Both the position numbers and the translations under genes were made by a program. This document shows positions 54,295 through 63,954 of a DNA stretch of 64,000 nt, in pieces. Source of the stretch: Chromatiaceae bacterium (GTDB taxonomy: Bacteria; Pseudomonadota; Gammaproteobacteria; Chromatiales; Chromatiaceae); NCBI GenBank assembly GCA_024235215.1, contig JACKMU010000001.1, forward strand, positions 186,001-250,000, in the 5' to 3' direction. How positions within the stretch are numbered: position 1 is the first letter of the stretch; every line of letters starts with the position of its first letter. The notes under the pieces are model-generated. The model did no database searches, had not been told where the DNA came from, and saw nothing but the letters and a program-made list of their open reading frames with translations.

Positions 54295-54541
54295 GTTGGT
54301 GCCCGATTTTTGAAAATATCATCTGATCTTGTATACATGAGATTTAATATCAATAACATGCAACTCCAAACGAACTGCTGCAAACCTGCGACAATGTGGA
54401 AGTGGTGGAGAGACTGCAGTAAAACCTGCTGCCGTCACAGTCCTTCGGCTGGAAAAGTCGTGCTCAACAGATGACCGGGATCAGCAATCCCGCATCCTTT
54501 TACCAGCTGAACCCAACACAGCAAGGGGAAAATGTGAGCAG

Positions 54542-54775
54542 TCAGCGGAACGCATCGACCCGGCTGGCTACGCTTATCTGAGAGGCAAGATCCATCGGTA
54601 TCCCGTCCAGCACCTTCTTCAGTGAAGCTAGCGATGGACTGTTCTTGTTCTTTTCGACGAGCGAGATGGTACTGTTGGTGACTCCGGCCCGTCGTGCCAA
54701 TTCACGTTGCGACAGTCTATGCATTTCTCGCACGCTGCGCAGTCTCGCTCCAAGATCAAATCCAACCGGGGCCAA
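54542..54775 (-). pseudogene. Truncated XRE regulator, cupin domain lost
   Basis: The first 62 or so residues match XRE-cupin (PuuR-like) regulators: LGARLRSVREMHRLSQREL, RRAGVTNSTISLVEKNKNSP and LDGIPM. The frame then ends after 15 unrelated residues, where the family continues for over 100 residues as a cupin. No recognisable cupin follows on the minus strand, so this is a remnant of a roughly 180-residue gene. Start is TTG at 54775. Confidence 0.65.
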
Positions 54776-55100
54776 ACTTATCTGTTTCCTCTATTGCGCT
54801 CAGTTTTACCCACAATCGACACCTCGACTGCCCTCGCCCGATACCACCGCAGGTTTCTCCTCATCAAGAAGAGTAATCTGTACCAGATATCTCACCCGAT
54901 TCAGCAGTACCGCCAAACGAAATCGGATCTACCCAAGCTGGTCACTCCGCTCACTCAACTGACAGATGCGTCGTTCATCAGTGCATTGGGTAGTGGCTAT
55001 TATTGTTCAATTTTTTCTACAAAACCACTCATTAACCAGCTCAAAGTGGCTGATATCGCTTTAGAATGGGAGATGTCATCGCGGACGAGCGGATTCAGGT
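54776..55100. other. Intergenic stretch without recognised features
   Basis: 325 bases between the XRE remnant and ccoS. No gene, hairpin with T run or clear promoter was seen. Confidence 0.45.
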
Positions 55101-55304
55101 TCAGTCCTTGTTGGCCTGCTCTTGCTGCCCCGTGCTGTTTGCTGCCGGAGGCTTCCGCGGGGAGAGATCCTCGTCCATCAGGATACGGCTGGCTTCCCCC
55201 TCCAGGTCTTCGAACTGCCCGCTTCTGGCGGCCCAGAAAAATACCGCCACGCCAACAAGACCGAGAAGAATCATGCCGGGAATCAAACCGTAAATCACAT
55301 CCAT
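55101..55304 (-). CDS. ccoS: cbb3 oxidase assembly protein CcoS
   Basis: Small assembly factor of cbb3 oxidase, 67 residues, one N-terminal membrane helix (about 3-25) followed by FWAARSGQFEDLEGEASRIL, the family signature. Needed for cofactor (heme b and copper) insertion in CcoN. It overlaps the end of ccoI by 10 bases and is the last gene of the ccoGHIS group. Confidence 0.93.
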   Translation of the reverse strand: MDVIYGLIPGMILLGLVGVAVFFWAARSGQFEDLEGEASRILMDEDLSPRKPPAANSTGQQEQANKD

Positions 55305-57856
55305 CGTCTGTCACTCAATTCATCGCGCCGTTGCAATCGGTCGGACTTGAATAGCCTCCTGATGCGTGCTGCATTGCCGATCACCAATAGCGAACTGACC
55401 GGCATGGAGATGGCCGCCAGCAGCGGTGTGATCAATGCCATCATCGCCAGCGGTACCATAAGCAGATTATAAACGATAGAGATGCCGATGTTCTGCCGGA
55501 TTGTACGCAGTGTCCGGCGCGAAAGCGCAGCGGCTAAACGCACTTTATCGAGTTCGCTGCTCATCAGCACAATATCGGCACTGGCGATAGAAACATCGGT
55601 GCCTGAACCCAATGCGATACCCACATCCGCCCGCACCAACGCCGGTGCATCGTTGACTCCGTCGCCCACCATCGCCACCTGGTGGTTGTTCGTCTGCAGT
55701 CTGGTTATCACCTGGTCCTTCTCTTCCGGCAGAACCTCCGCGATCACCTCCATGCCGCCCAGACGCTCGGCGATCTGCTGCGCATTCGCAATCCGGTCGC
55801 CGCTCAGCAGAGTCACCGTCATCCCATTCCGTTTAAGTGCGTCAATCAGTGATCGGGCGTCGCTGCGAATGCGGTCATTCAGTGCTACAATCCCCCGTTC
55901 GATGCCATCTACAGCGAACCTGATGTACGCCACCCCTAATCCATCCAGGCGTTTTGCCTCGGCATCGAAAAGCGGGTTACCGGCTACCCCAAGTTCAGTC
56001 ATCCAGGCATCGGTGCCTGCCAGCAGCCGTTGGCCACTTAGAGAACCCCCGATTCCGAACCCCGGACGGTAGTGAAAATCGCTAACCGCCGAGTCAGTCA
56101 TTACGATATTCCCCTCTTCAGCGCTGCCGATTACCGCTGCCGCGATCGGATGCTCCGAGTAGCTTTCCAACGCGGCAAGCTGTTCCAGCAGATGGCGAAT
56201 CTCCGGACCCATGGCAGTTTCCCCCACCGACCAGGTTTCATTGCAACTGCGTATCGAAGTGACACGCATTCTCCCTTCGGTCAATGTGCCTGTCTTATCG
56301 AAGACGAAGTGGCGGATCCCCGATAGGGTCTCCAGTACTTCACCATTCTTGATCAGGACCCCCTGTCGCGCACCCAACCCGGATGCAACCGCAATTGCCA
56401 TCGGCGTCGCCAATCCGAATGCACAAGGGCAGGTGATGATCAGCACCGAAGTTGCCGCCATCAGCGCAGTCTCCAGGTCTCTATCCAGCCACCAGAGAAA
56501 GGTGAGTGTGGCAAGCACGATGGTAATCGCGACAAACCAGGGCACGATACGATCCGCCATACACTGTATCGGCGCCTTGCTCGCCTGCGCCTCTTCAACC
56601 AGACGAATGATACGGCCCAGCGCGCTATTGTTAAGTACTCCGGCAACCGTTATCGACAGCGCTCCATTGCCATTGATTGTGCCCGCGGACACATGGTCAC
56701 CGATCACTTTCTCAACCCCGCCGGACTCTCCGGTCAACATCGCTTCGTCGACTGAACCACTTCCCGCACTGATCTTGCCATCCACCGGAATGCGCTCCCC
56801 GGGTTTCACCAGCACAACATCCCCCGACTTCACCGAGCGAATCGGCACCATCCTTTCTGTACCATCCTGCACCAGCCGCGCCACCCGTGGCTGCAGATCG
56901 AGTAGGCGCTGCGTCGAAACTACCGCCTGTCGCTTGGAAATCGCCTCCAGATAGCGACCCACCAGAATCACGAACAGAAAGTTGACCAACGTATCGTAGT
57001 AGACTTCACCGACCAGGGAGCCACTTAACGTGATATAGATTGAGTAGAGATAGGTCACACTCGCGCCAATGGCGATCGGCAGATCCATGCCAAGATGCAG
57101 GTTGCGCAATCCACGCCATGCACTCTGATAGAAAGGGTAACCCGAGTAAAGCAACGTCGGTGTGGCGAGCGCAAAACCTACCCAATGAAACAGGGTGCGA
57201 TACTCTCCCTGATTGGCACCGGAATAGAGCGCGATTGAGATCCACAGCAGATTCATCATGGTGAACCCGGCGAATGCCAGGCGGTATAGTAGAGCGCGAT
57301 TTTGCCGGCTGATACGCCCTTCCGCCGTCTCAGGATCGTAGGGAACGGCGGCATAGCCGATCCGCCCTAAGCGTTGAATAATCGATGAGAGTTTCTGACG
57401 ACCGTTATTCCATCGGAGATGCAACTTGCGTCCGGTGAGATTGACACGTGCGGACTCGATGCCTGGCATTGTCTGCAGACTGTTTTCGATCAACCAGACG
57501 CAGGCGGCGCAGTGGATCCCCTCTACCAGCAGGTGGATATCACGGATCTCTCCCAGGTCGTCGACAAACTCCTCCTGCACCTCGTCCATATCGTAGAGCG
57601 CCAATTCACGCGGCAGATCGGGGGGTGGCCCAAGTGAGAAACCATCGGGTGTGCGCTGATAGAAACCTGCAAGTCCCGCCTGGTGAATCGCCTCGCACAC
57701 GCTGCGACAGCCATTACAGCAGAATGAGCGCTGCACACCGTCGATCTCAGCAGTTACGGACTCCGCTTCCTGGATTGGCAACGAGCAGTGGAAGCATAGC
57801 CGAGCCTCAGCAGAATCCCGCTGCTGACTCTGCTGAATCGTCCCCTCAGAACGCAT
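55295..57856 (-). CDS. ccoI: Copper-transporting P1B ATPase CcoI
   Basis: Exports copper toward cbb3 oxidase assembly. 853 residues from ATG 57856, which follows GGGGAGA; an in-frame ATG at 57868 would add four. N-terminal CFHCSLP site, HMA domain with GIHCAACVW (about 125), eight membrane helices with CPCAFG in helix 6, phosphorylation motif DKTGTLT and GDGVNDAPAL in the P domain. Ends with a typical short tail. CcoI, not CopA, by position next to ccoH and ccoS. Confidence 0.93.
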   Translation of the reverse strand: MRSEGTIQQSQQRDSAEARLCFHCSLPIQEAESVTAEIDGVQRSFCCNGCRSVCEAIHQAGLAGFYQRTPDGFSLGPPPDLPRELALYDMDEVQEEFVDDLGEIRDIHLLVEGIHCAACVWLIENSLQTMPGIESARVNLTGRKLHLRWNNGRQKLSSIIQRLGRIGYAAVPYDPETAEGRISRQNRALLYRLAFAGFTMMNLLWISIALYSGANQGEYRTLFHWVGFALATPTLLYSGYPFYQSAWRGLRNLHLGMDLPIAIGASVTYLYSIYITLSGSLVGEVYYDTLVNFLFVILVGRYLEAISKRQAVVSTQRLLDLQPRVARLVQDGTERMVPIRSVKSGDVVLVKPGERIPVDGKISAGSGSVDEAMLTGESGGVEKVIGDHVSAGTINGNGALSITVAGVLNNSALGRIIRLVEEAQASKAPIQCMADRIVPWFVAITIVLATLTFLWWLDRDLETALMAATSVLIITCPCAFGLATPMAIAVASGLGARQGVLIKNGEVLETLSGIRHFVFDKTGTLTEGRMRVTSIRSCNETWSVGETAMGPEIRHLLEQLAALESYSEHPIAAAVIGSAEEGNIVMTDSAVSDFHYRPGFGIGGSLSGQRLLAGTDAWMTELGVAGNPLFDAEAKRLDGLGVAYIRFAVDGIERGIVALNDRIRSDARSLIDALKRNGMTVTLLSGDRIANAQQIAERLGGMEVIAEVLPEEKDQVITRLQTNNHQVAMVGDGVNDAPALVRADVGIALGSGTDVSIASADIVLMSSELDKVRLAAALSRRTLRTIRQNIGISIVYNLLMVPLAMMALITPLLAAISMPVSSLLVIGNAARIRRLFKSDRLQRRDELSDRRWM

Positions 57857-58102
57857 CACTCTCCCCATGGTCGGATTGAAGCAACTCCAAGCGGACTCGC
57901 CAGGAAACCAATGTGCAATGCAGTGAAGCTGGGTAAAAAGAGAACGCTTCCCTTACTGAGTCACTCTCTGGTTGAGGTGAAACAAAGGATATAACTCACT
58001 GATACGGGGCGATTGATGCGCGCCAGAATCATCTACGTCTACTGCGGCGGTCAAATATTTGGTCCGTTTGTTGTATGCCGGCACACTACTCCCGTCGGAA
58101 AA

Positions 58103-58597
58103 CTAATTTTCACTAGCACTCACCCAGTGGGGATGGTTGTACTCATCCTCCCCGTTCTGCACGCTGACCAGAATATCCCACAGACCGAGCAGCGGAAACG
58201 TCACATCAGCTTCATACTCTCCGCTATCCACCGCCCGCATGGGTTGCGAAAAATCCTTTTTTGCGTCAGAAGGGCGATAGACATAGAAGGTCACCGCGTC
58301 CGGAGTTACCGGCGCGCCGTGTTTGTCTGTGACCCGAAAATGAAAACGGGCTGGCTTTCCGACATCCACCTTCAATGGTGCCTCAAGCTTCATTAGCCAG
58401 CCAGGATCGCGTGCCATTTTCTTCAAGCGGTTGCGTTCGTAATCCTGTCCGCGTTGGTAGTAGTCTGCGTCAACCAACCCCGGATTGGTCTGCACTGCAA
58501 GATAGATCCGGTAGCCACTGAGCAGCACAAACACAACCAGTATACCGATCCATGCGATTACCCAGGGACTGCGCCAGGCCGACTGTTTGTCTCTCAT
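58103..58597 (-). CDS. ccoH: cbb3 oxidase assembly protein CcoH (FixH family)
   Basis: Membrane-anchored assembly factor, 164 residues from ATG 58597. One membrane helix (about 12-32) is followed by an extracytoplasmic Ig-like domain with the DADYYQRGQDYE motif and KVDVGKPARFHFRVTD. A start at 58645 would add 16 polar residues and is not favoured. 58 bases after the ccoG end. Confidence 0.85.
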   Translation of the reverse strand: MRDKQSAWRSPWVIAWIGILVVFVLLSGYRIYLAVQTNPGLVDADYYQRGQDYERNRLKKMARDPGWLMKLEAPLKVDVGKPARFHFRVTDKHGAPVTPDAVTFYVYRPSDAKKDFSQPMRAVDSGEYEADVTFPLLGLWDILVSVQNGEDEYNHPHWVSASEN

Positions 58598-58654
58598 CGC
58601 AGACCCACTATTCTGCTCGACGGCCGGCACAGCGCCGATTGGCAAACCGCGTTG

Positions 58655-60088
58655 TCACTTTGATGGTCCAATGAATACACTTTGCCGTACACTCTCAAAA
58701 TGCTGCCCGTGATTGTCATGGCCGCTGCCACTAAACTGGATCGGCACAGATTCAGCACCGATATTTTCCCGCGGCACACGGACGAAGATACTTTTTGGTG
58801 TTACCTTTCCATGCCGTGCAACGATAGGCTTGTCTGCACCGACCAGTTGCAATCCATCAAGCCCACTGGCGTTGAGCGTAACCTCCATATCCCTGTTTGT
58901 CTTATTCAGAACCTTGATCGTATAACCATTTTGAATCGAACCGTCGCTCTGCATTACGAAGAGGGGCTGGCGGGCATGGATCACTTTGATTTCGATTGCA
59001 TCCAGCGCGGAGAGCCCATAGGCAATCCCAGCCAGCGAAAAAGCCAGCACCGCCGAATAGACCCAGATCCGCGGCCGTTTCAGCAGCGGTCGGCGCTCAT
59101 TACCGTTCAACGTGTCCAGCGACTCATAGCGAATCAGGCCAGTGGGATGACCGACCTTCTCCATCACGATATCGCAGGCGTCGATGCAGAGCGCGCACAT
59201 GATGCACCCCTCCTGCTGGCCATGGCGGATATCCACACCGGTCGGACAGACCGCCACACACTGATTGCAGTCTACACAGTCACCGTTCTTCCTCTCGCCC
59301 TGCTGCTGACCCTTCTTGACACGTCCGCGTGGTTCCCCGCGATGAAAATCATAAGTGGGAACAGCAGTGCTGCTGTCCACCATCACGCCCTGAATACGCG
59401 CATAAGGACAAAGCCAGAAACAGGCCTGCTCGCGTAAAAATCCTGCCAGCACATAGGTTCCCGCGGTGAACAACGCTAATGTGGTCAACGCGGTAGTTCC
59501 GATGTTGAAGCTGATGAGGTCACTCCAAAACTGCCGCGCATCGACGAACCAGGAAACAAAAGCAATCCCGGTAAACAGTGCGATAATCAACCAAAGCAGG
59601 TGCTTGGCTCCTTTTTTATAGATCTTTTCAAAATTCCAGGGTGCCTGCTCAAGTTTGCGTCGTTTTGCTGGCGCTCCCTCGAACTTCTCTTCGATCCAGG
59701 TATAGAGATCGGTCCATACCGTCTGAAAGCAGAAAAAACCGCACCACACACGTCCGGCGATCGCGGTAACCACCGCCAGTAAGATAGCGAAAAAAAGCAG
59801 CAGCAACGAGAGCATCCAGAAATCTTGCGGGAGAATGGTCACTCCAAAGAGGTGGAACTGACGATTGGGTATATCAAACAGCACTGCCTGCCGCCCATCC
59901 CAGCGCAGATACGGGCCGAGAAAATAGATCAGCCAGAGCGAGCTGGTCAGCCACTTGAAAGTACGCCACTTTCCTCCCACCCGTTTTGCGTGAATCGTCT
60001 CGTCACCGGTATTGACATGCCAGTGCACGGCCTCCGCATAAAGCGCATCTACCTCTTTGTCCCGCTGTATCTGCTGGTTATCACTCAA
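58655..60088 (-). CDS. ccoG: cbb3 oxidase accessory protein CcoG (copper reductase)
   Basis: Membrane ferredoxin-like protein that reduces copper for cbb3 assembly. 477 residues; about four or five membrane helices in the first 220, then two [4Fe-4S] sites (CVDCNQCVAVCP and CIMCALCIDACD), a further helix and an Ig-like C-terminal domain. TTG start at 60088 with AAGGAGAGG six bases upstream. First gene of the ccoGHIS group, downstream of a terminator and a palindrome. Confidence 0.94.
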   Translation of the reverse strand: MSDNQQIQRDKEVDALYAEAVHWHVNTGDETIHAKRVGGKWRTFKWLTSSLWLIYFLGPYLRWDGRQAVLFDIPNRQFHLFGVTILPQDFWMLSLLLLFFAILLAVVTAIAGRVWCGFFCFQTVWTDLYTWIEEKFEGAPAKRRKLEQAPWNFEKIYKKGAKHLLWLIIALFTGIAFVSWFVDARQFWSDLISFNIGTTALTTLALFTAGTYVLAGFLREQACFWLCPYARIQGVMVDSSTAVPTYDFHRGEPRGRVKKGQQQGERKNGDCVDCNQCVAVCPTGVDIRHGQQEGCIMCALCIDACDIVMEKVGHPTGLIRYESLDTLNGNERRPLLKRPRIWVYSAVLAFSLAGIAYGLSALDAIEIKVIHARQPLFVMQSDGSIQNGYTIKVLNKTNRDMEVTLNASGLDGLQLVGADKPIVARHGKVTPKSIFVRVPRENIGAESVPIQFSGSGHDNHGQHFESVRQSVFIGPSK

Positions 60089-60215
60089 CGGACCTCTCCT
60101 TACCGAACCGACGACTTACATTTGACGGCTTTAAATTCAATTGGTTCAACAATTTAACCGTCACTGCCAGTAAAAAAACAGCGTTCCAGTCTACTTCAAG
60201 AGTCTGCCGAAACAA

Positions 60216-60234
60216 TGAGAATTATCAATTCTCA
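60216..60234 (-). promoter_or_regulatory. Perfect palindrome in the ccoG promoter region
   Basis: TGAGAATTATCAATTCTCA (8-3-8), 128 bases upstream of ccoG. The GAGAAT/ATAATTCTC arms resemble half sites of Fur boxes, but the spacing differs from the usual 7-1-7 repeat. Confidence 0.45.
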
Positions 60235-60251
60235 ACTTGTAGAAAGTCACA

Positions 60252-60280
60252 CAAAAAAAGAGGGGATATCAATCCCCTCT
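60252..60280 (-). terminator. Terminator of the ccoNOQP operon
   Basis: Minus-strand hairpin with arms GAGGGGAT/ATCCCCTC (60260-60267, 60272-60279) followed by seven T. It ends the oxidase structural operon and separates it from ccoGHIS. Confidence 0.85.
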
Positions 60281-60313
60281 CATCAACCCTTCCAGTATGA
60301 ACAACCTGACTGG

Positions 60314-60448
60314 TCACTTTTTGTGGGCAGCCTCGTCTCGTTCCATGAAGGCTTTAATCTTGAACACTAGAAAAACCAGGATCACCGCACTGATCGTCAC
60401 AGCAACGATGGATCCCCAGACAACCGGATCGCTCATGATCACATCCAT
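60314..60448 (-). CDS. Small single-pass membrane protein after ccoP
   Basis: A 44-residue protein encoded between ccoP and the operon terminator. One hydrophobic helix (about 10-32) then KIKAFMERDEAAHKK. ATG at 60448 or four codons later. It is not CcoQ, which is a separate gene of this operon, but is probably an accessory or stabilising subunit of the oxidase; other cbb3 operons have small unnamed frames here. Confidence 0.6.
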   Translation of the reverse strand: MDVIMSDPVVWGSIVAVTISAVILVFLVFKIKAFMERDEAAHKK

Positions 60449-60527
60449 ACCCCCTATCTCTCTTTGGCACCGGCCGGCTGGGTGACGACCGGTGCTGTTT
60501 CATCATCCGTCGGGAAAATTGTTCGAG

Positions 60528-61388
60528 TTACTGACCACCACCAAACTTGTGTACATAAACTGCCAGTTTTTTGATCTCATCTTTGGTCAGACGATCTCCA
60601 AAAGCCGGCATCACAGCTTCCCGTGTAGCGGGATCGGTGACGTCGTTCACCCCATGTACGATCGTATATTTGACACTATCCAACAGAGTCTGGTTACCAT
60701 CCGGCAGAAATCTGGTAATGCTGTCAGTCAGATTTGCTGAGCCCAGCAGAGCCATTCCCTTACCGTCCATCCCATGGCAGGCGATACACCCTTTCTGTAG
60801 GAACAGAGGTGTGGAGGTAGGTTCACCCTTGACGATAGCGTTGCCCAATTCATCTACCTCCTCCGCGGTTAAAATCTTGCCGTGTGCTGTCATCACACCT
60901 TTTCGGCCACCAACGATCGTCTGCTCAATATTCTCGATGGTACCGCCGTACAGCCAATCATCGTCCACCAGTACCGGAAAGCCCGGCCCACCCTGTCCGC
61001 TCCTACCGTGGCAAGCCGCGCAGTTGTCACCAAACAGCACTTTTGCCGAGGCGACGGTATATTGCGAGAGTTCCTCATTTTGCAGAATATCCGCAGCGGA
61101 CATCCCGGCCAGTTTGGACTCGAATTCCGCTCTCACCGCCTCAACCTCGGCGACGCCCTCTTTGTACTCATTCATCTGGGTCCAGCCGGTAACACCCTTG
61201 GTAAAGCCCTGCCCACCTGGCAGTGCCGGCCACATCGGGTAAATCACACCATAGGCGATCCACCAGATAAGCGAAGCCCAGAAACCGATCATCCACCAGC
61301 GCGGTGCCGGATTGGTGAGCTCGCGCAGATTGTCGTCCCAGATGTGTCCGGTATTGTTTTCACCCGGAAATGGATTTTTATCCGCCAT
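60528..61388 (-). CDS. ccoP: cbb3 oxidase diheme subunit CcoP
   Basis: Diheme c subunit accepting electrons for the oxidase. 286 residues from ATG 61388 (GGAG upstream). N-terminal membrane helix (about 35-55), then two c-type heme sites, CAACH and CIACH, with distal methionines expected in GVMTAHG and AVMPAFG. It overlaps ccoQ by 11 bases. Confidence 0.95.
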   Translation of the reverse strand: MADKNPFPGENNTGHIWDDNLRELTNPAPRWWMIGFWASLIWWIAYGVIYPMWPALPGGQGFTKGVTGWTQMNEYKEGVAEVEAVRAEFESKLAGMSAADILQNEELSQYTVASAKVLFGDNCAACHGRSGQGGPGFPVLVDDDWLYGGTIENIEQTIVGGRKGVMTAHGKILTAEEVDELGNAIVKGEPTSTPLFLQKGCIACHGMDGKGMALLGSANLTDSITRFLPDGNQTLLDSVKYTIVHGVNDVTDPATREAVMPAFGDRLTKDEIKKLAVYVHKFGGGQ

Positions 61389-61590
61389 TTTTTTCTCCGC
61401 TATTAACCTGTTCGTCGTCCACCGGGATGTACTTTTTCGATTCGTACCTTTCCCTGTTCTTCGGACGTAGGACGTGGACATAGAGCCCTACCATCAAGAG
61501 GAAGATGACCACCGTAAGGATGGTACCCACCCAGTCGGTAGCAGTCATCGCCTCCCAATCGGTATGGAAATAGTCCAACACGCTACTCAC
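61378..61590 (-). CDS. ccoQ: cbb3 oxidase subunit CcoQ
   Basis: 70-residue stabilising subunit with one membrane helix (about 22-44) and the YVHVLRPKNRERYE segment that defines the family. Overlaps the ccoO end by 8 bases and the ccoP start. Confidence 0.9.
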   Translation of the reverse strand: MSSVLDYFHTDWEAMTATDWVGTILTVVIFLLMVGLYVHVLRPKNRERYESKKYIPVDDEQVNSGEKNGG

Positions 61591-62272
61591 GATAGACCTT
61601 GTTTTCGTCCAGTTTGGCCATGGTGCCCAGTACCTGGAGGTAAGCGATCACCGCATCCTCTTCAGTCTTGCCTTCAACCTCCGCGGCTGCTGCTGTAATG
61701 TCCGCATCCGTATAGGGCACACCGATCAATTGCAATCCCTTCATGTGATCACCGATGGAGGGGTTCACCGGCTTTTCTTTCAGCCAGGGATAGTTGGGCA
61801 TCACCGACTCGGGGACTACCGATCTCGGAGCACGCAGGTGCTTGCGGTGCCAATCGTCGGAGTACTTTCCGCCTACACGCGCCATGTCTGGACCGGTACG
61901 CTTGGATCCCCATTGGAAGGGGTGGTCGTACATCGATTCAGAAGCAAGCGAGTAATGGCCGTAACGCTCCTTCTCGTCGCGGAACGGGCGGATCATCTGC
62001 GAATGGCACACATAGCAACCCTCGCGGATATAGACGTCCCGACCGGCCAGTTCGATTGCTTTATAGGGTCGCATACCATCCCCCGGCTTATGGTCGTGCA
62101 GGGTCTGCCCTGCCTGACGCTGCCACACCAACTCGGGCGCATTGTTGTGCTCCATGGTGCTCTTCAAATAGAAGAGCGGCACAATCTCGACCAGGCCACC
62201 GACGGAGAGTGCGATCGCCAGGACGATCAACAGTCCCCAGACATTTCTTTCCATGCTTTCTTGCATTGCCAT
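61583..62272 (-). CDS. ccoO: cbb3 oxidase monoheme subunit CcoO
   Basis: 229-residue membrane-anchored cytochrome c: N-terminal helix (about 10-33), one heme site CYVCHSQMIRP, and the GPDMARVGGKY region. 15 bases after ccoN. Confidence 0.95.
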   Translation of the reverse strand: MAMQESMERNVWGLLIVLAIALSVGGLVEIVPLFYLKSTMEHNNAPELVWQRQAGQTLHDHKPGDGMRPYKAIELAGRDVYIREGCYVCHSQMIRPFRDEKERYGHYSLASESMYDHPFQWGSKRTGPDMARVGGKYSDDWHRKHLRAPRSVVPESVMPNYPWLKEKPVNPSIGDHMKGLQLIGVPYTDADITAAAAEVEGKTEEDAVIAYLQVLGTMAKLDENKVYRE

Positions 62273-62287
62273 CTTGAAATACTCCTC

Positions 62288-63721
62288 TTAAGCAGTGGCG
62301 GGCGCAGTACGTGCTGCCTGCACGCTGCCGTCAGCTGAAGCCTTGGCAACGGTCATCAGGATATTGAACACCATCAACACCGCACCCAGCAGGAAGATCG
62401 CACCGCCGACCGCGCGCATCGCATAGTAGGGATGCATAGCCTCGACCGACTCGGCAAAGGTGTAGGCGAGGGTGCCGTACTCGTCATAGGCACGCCACAT
62501 CAGCCCCTGCATGATACCGGAGACCCACATTGCAACGATGTAGACTACTGTGCCGATGGTGGCAGTCCAGAAATGGGCGTTGACCAGCTTGGCAGACCAG
62601 AGCTGAACATGGAACACCTTGGTAACCAGGTGGTAGATGGCGCCGATACCGACCATCGCAACCCAACCCAACGCACCGGAGTGAACATGGCCAACGGTCC
62701 AGTCGGTATAGTGCGACAGTGCATTGACTGTCTTGATTGACATAACCGGACCTTCGAAGGTAGACATCGCATAGAAGGCCAGCGACATGATCAGGAAGCG
62801 CAGCACGTAATCAGTGCGCAGCTTGTCCCAAGCACCGGATAGAGTCATCATACCGTTAACGGCGCCTCCCCAGGAGGGGATAATCATCGCCAGCGAGACG
62901 GCGGCGCCCAGCGATCCTGTCCAGTCTGGTAACGCGGTGTACTGCAGATGATGTGCGCCCAGCCAGACGTAGCCGAACATCAGCGCCCAGAAGTGGATAA
63001 CCGACAACCGGTAGGAGTAGACCGGTCGGTTTGCCTGCTTTGGCACAAAGTAATACATGATGCCGAGAAAGCCAGCCGTGAGGTAGAAGCCGACTGCATT
63101 ATGGCCCCACCACCACTGGATCATCGCGTCCTGTACTCCGGAAAAGATGGAGTAGGATTTGAACATCCCGACCGGTACAGCCAGGCTATTGACCACATGC
63201 AGATAGGTGATCATCACCATCATGCCCAGAAAGAACCAATTCGACACGTAGATATGTGAGGTCTTGCGATTAGCGAGGGTCATGATGAAGTTGAACATGT
63301 AGGAGAGCCAAACCACCGCAATTGCGATGTCGATTGGCCACTCAAGCTCCGCATACTCTTTACCCTGGGTAAGGCCCAGTGGGTAAGAGATCACTGCAGA
63401 GACGATGATCAGATTCCAGCCCCAGAAGGTAAACCAGGCCAGTTTGTTACTCCACAGCCGGGTAGCGCATGTACGCTGCACACTGTAGAAAGCGGTCGCC
63501 ATCAAGGCACAACCGCCGTAGGCAAAAATGACAGCGTTTGTATGCAGCGGACGGAGACGCCCGAAAGAGATATACTCCAAATCAAAGTTCAGAAATGGCC
63601 AGGCCAGCTCCGATGCGATGTATACCCCGACCAGGGCGCCTACCATCAGATAGACGGCTGCCATGACCGTGAACCAGCGTACGACACCATAGTCGTACTT
63701 TTGCTCAGCTGTGGCGTCCAT
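62288..63721 (-). CDS. ccoN: cbb3 oxidase catalytic subunit CcoN
   Basis: Heme-copper oxidase subunit I of the high-affinity C family, 477 residues from ATG 63721 (the TTG at 63733 is less likely). Twelve helices; conserved histidines for heme b, heme b3 and CuB are visible in RPLHTNAVIFAYGG, WWWGHNAVGFYLTAG, LGAHHLQYTALPDW and HYTDWTVGHVHSGALG. With CcoO, Q and P it respires at low oxygen, fitting a micro-oxic sulfur oxidiser. Confidence 0.96.
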   Translation of the reverse strand: MDATAEQKYDYGVVRWFTVMAAVYLMVGALVGVYIASELAWPFLNFDLEYISFGRLRPLHTNAVIFAYGGCALMATAFYSVQRTCATRLWSNKLAWFTFWGWNLIIVSAVISYPLGLTQGKEYAELEWPIDIAIAVVWLSYMFNFIMTLANRKTSHIYVSNWFFLGMMVMITYLHVVNSLAVPVGMFKSYSIFSGVQDAMIQWWWGHNAVGFYLTAGFLGIMYYFVPKQANRPVYSYRLSVIHFWALMFGYVWLGAHHLQYTALPDWTGSLGAAVSLAMIIPSWGGAVNGMMTLSGAWDKLRTDYVLRFLIMSLAFYAMSTFEGPVMSIKTVNALSHYTDWTVGHVHSGALGWVAMVGIGAIYHLVTKVFHVQLWSAKLVNAHFWTATIGTVVYIVAMWVSGIMQGLMWRAYDEYGTLAYTFAESVEAMHPYYAMRAVGGAIFLLGAVLMVFNILMTVAKASADGSVQAARTAPATA

Positions 63722-63892
63722 GAACCCCCCCAAGAGAAATGTTCAACAAAAAAATTACTTTAGGAAATGTAAGGTAATACACACATTAAAGCAATCCGGA
63801 TGGAGCTTTAAGTGCGGGGTATGACACCCCAATAAGTGATAAATGTCAAGGTAATGAGGCCGAAAAACAGGCTTTTTGTTGCACCGCAACAG

Positions 63893-63954
63893 ATTATAAG
63901 AAATTGATTTATAAAGACTTATATTTTTAAAGTAGAAATATTGATGTAGATCAT
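63893..63954 (-). promoter_or_regulatory. FNR/ANR-dependent promoter of ccoNOQP
   Basis: An FNR box TTGATGTAGATCAT (63941-63954, 9 of 10 half-site bases) and a perfect minus-strand TATAAT (63898-63893) lie 52 bases apart, centre to centre. With a start seven bases after the -10, the box is centred near -61.5, the class I position. The -35 is poor, as expected for an activated promoter. Confidence 0.75.

Noticed and set aside
60088..60140. FNR box in the ccoG promoter (TTCAATTGGTTCAA)
   Set aside because: The half sites do not match TTGAT/ATCAA well enough.
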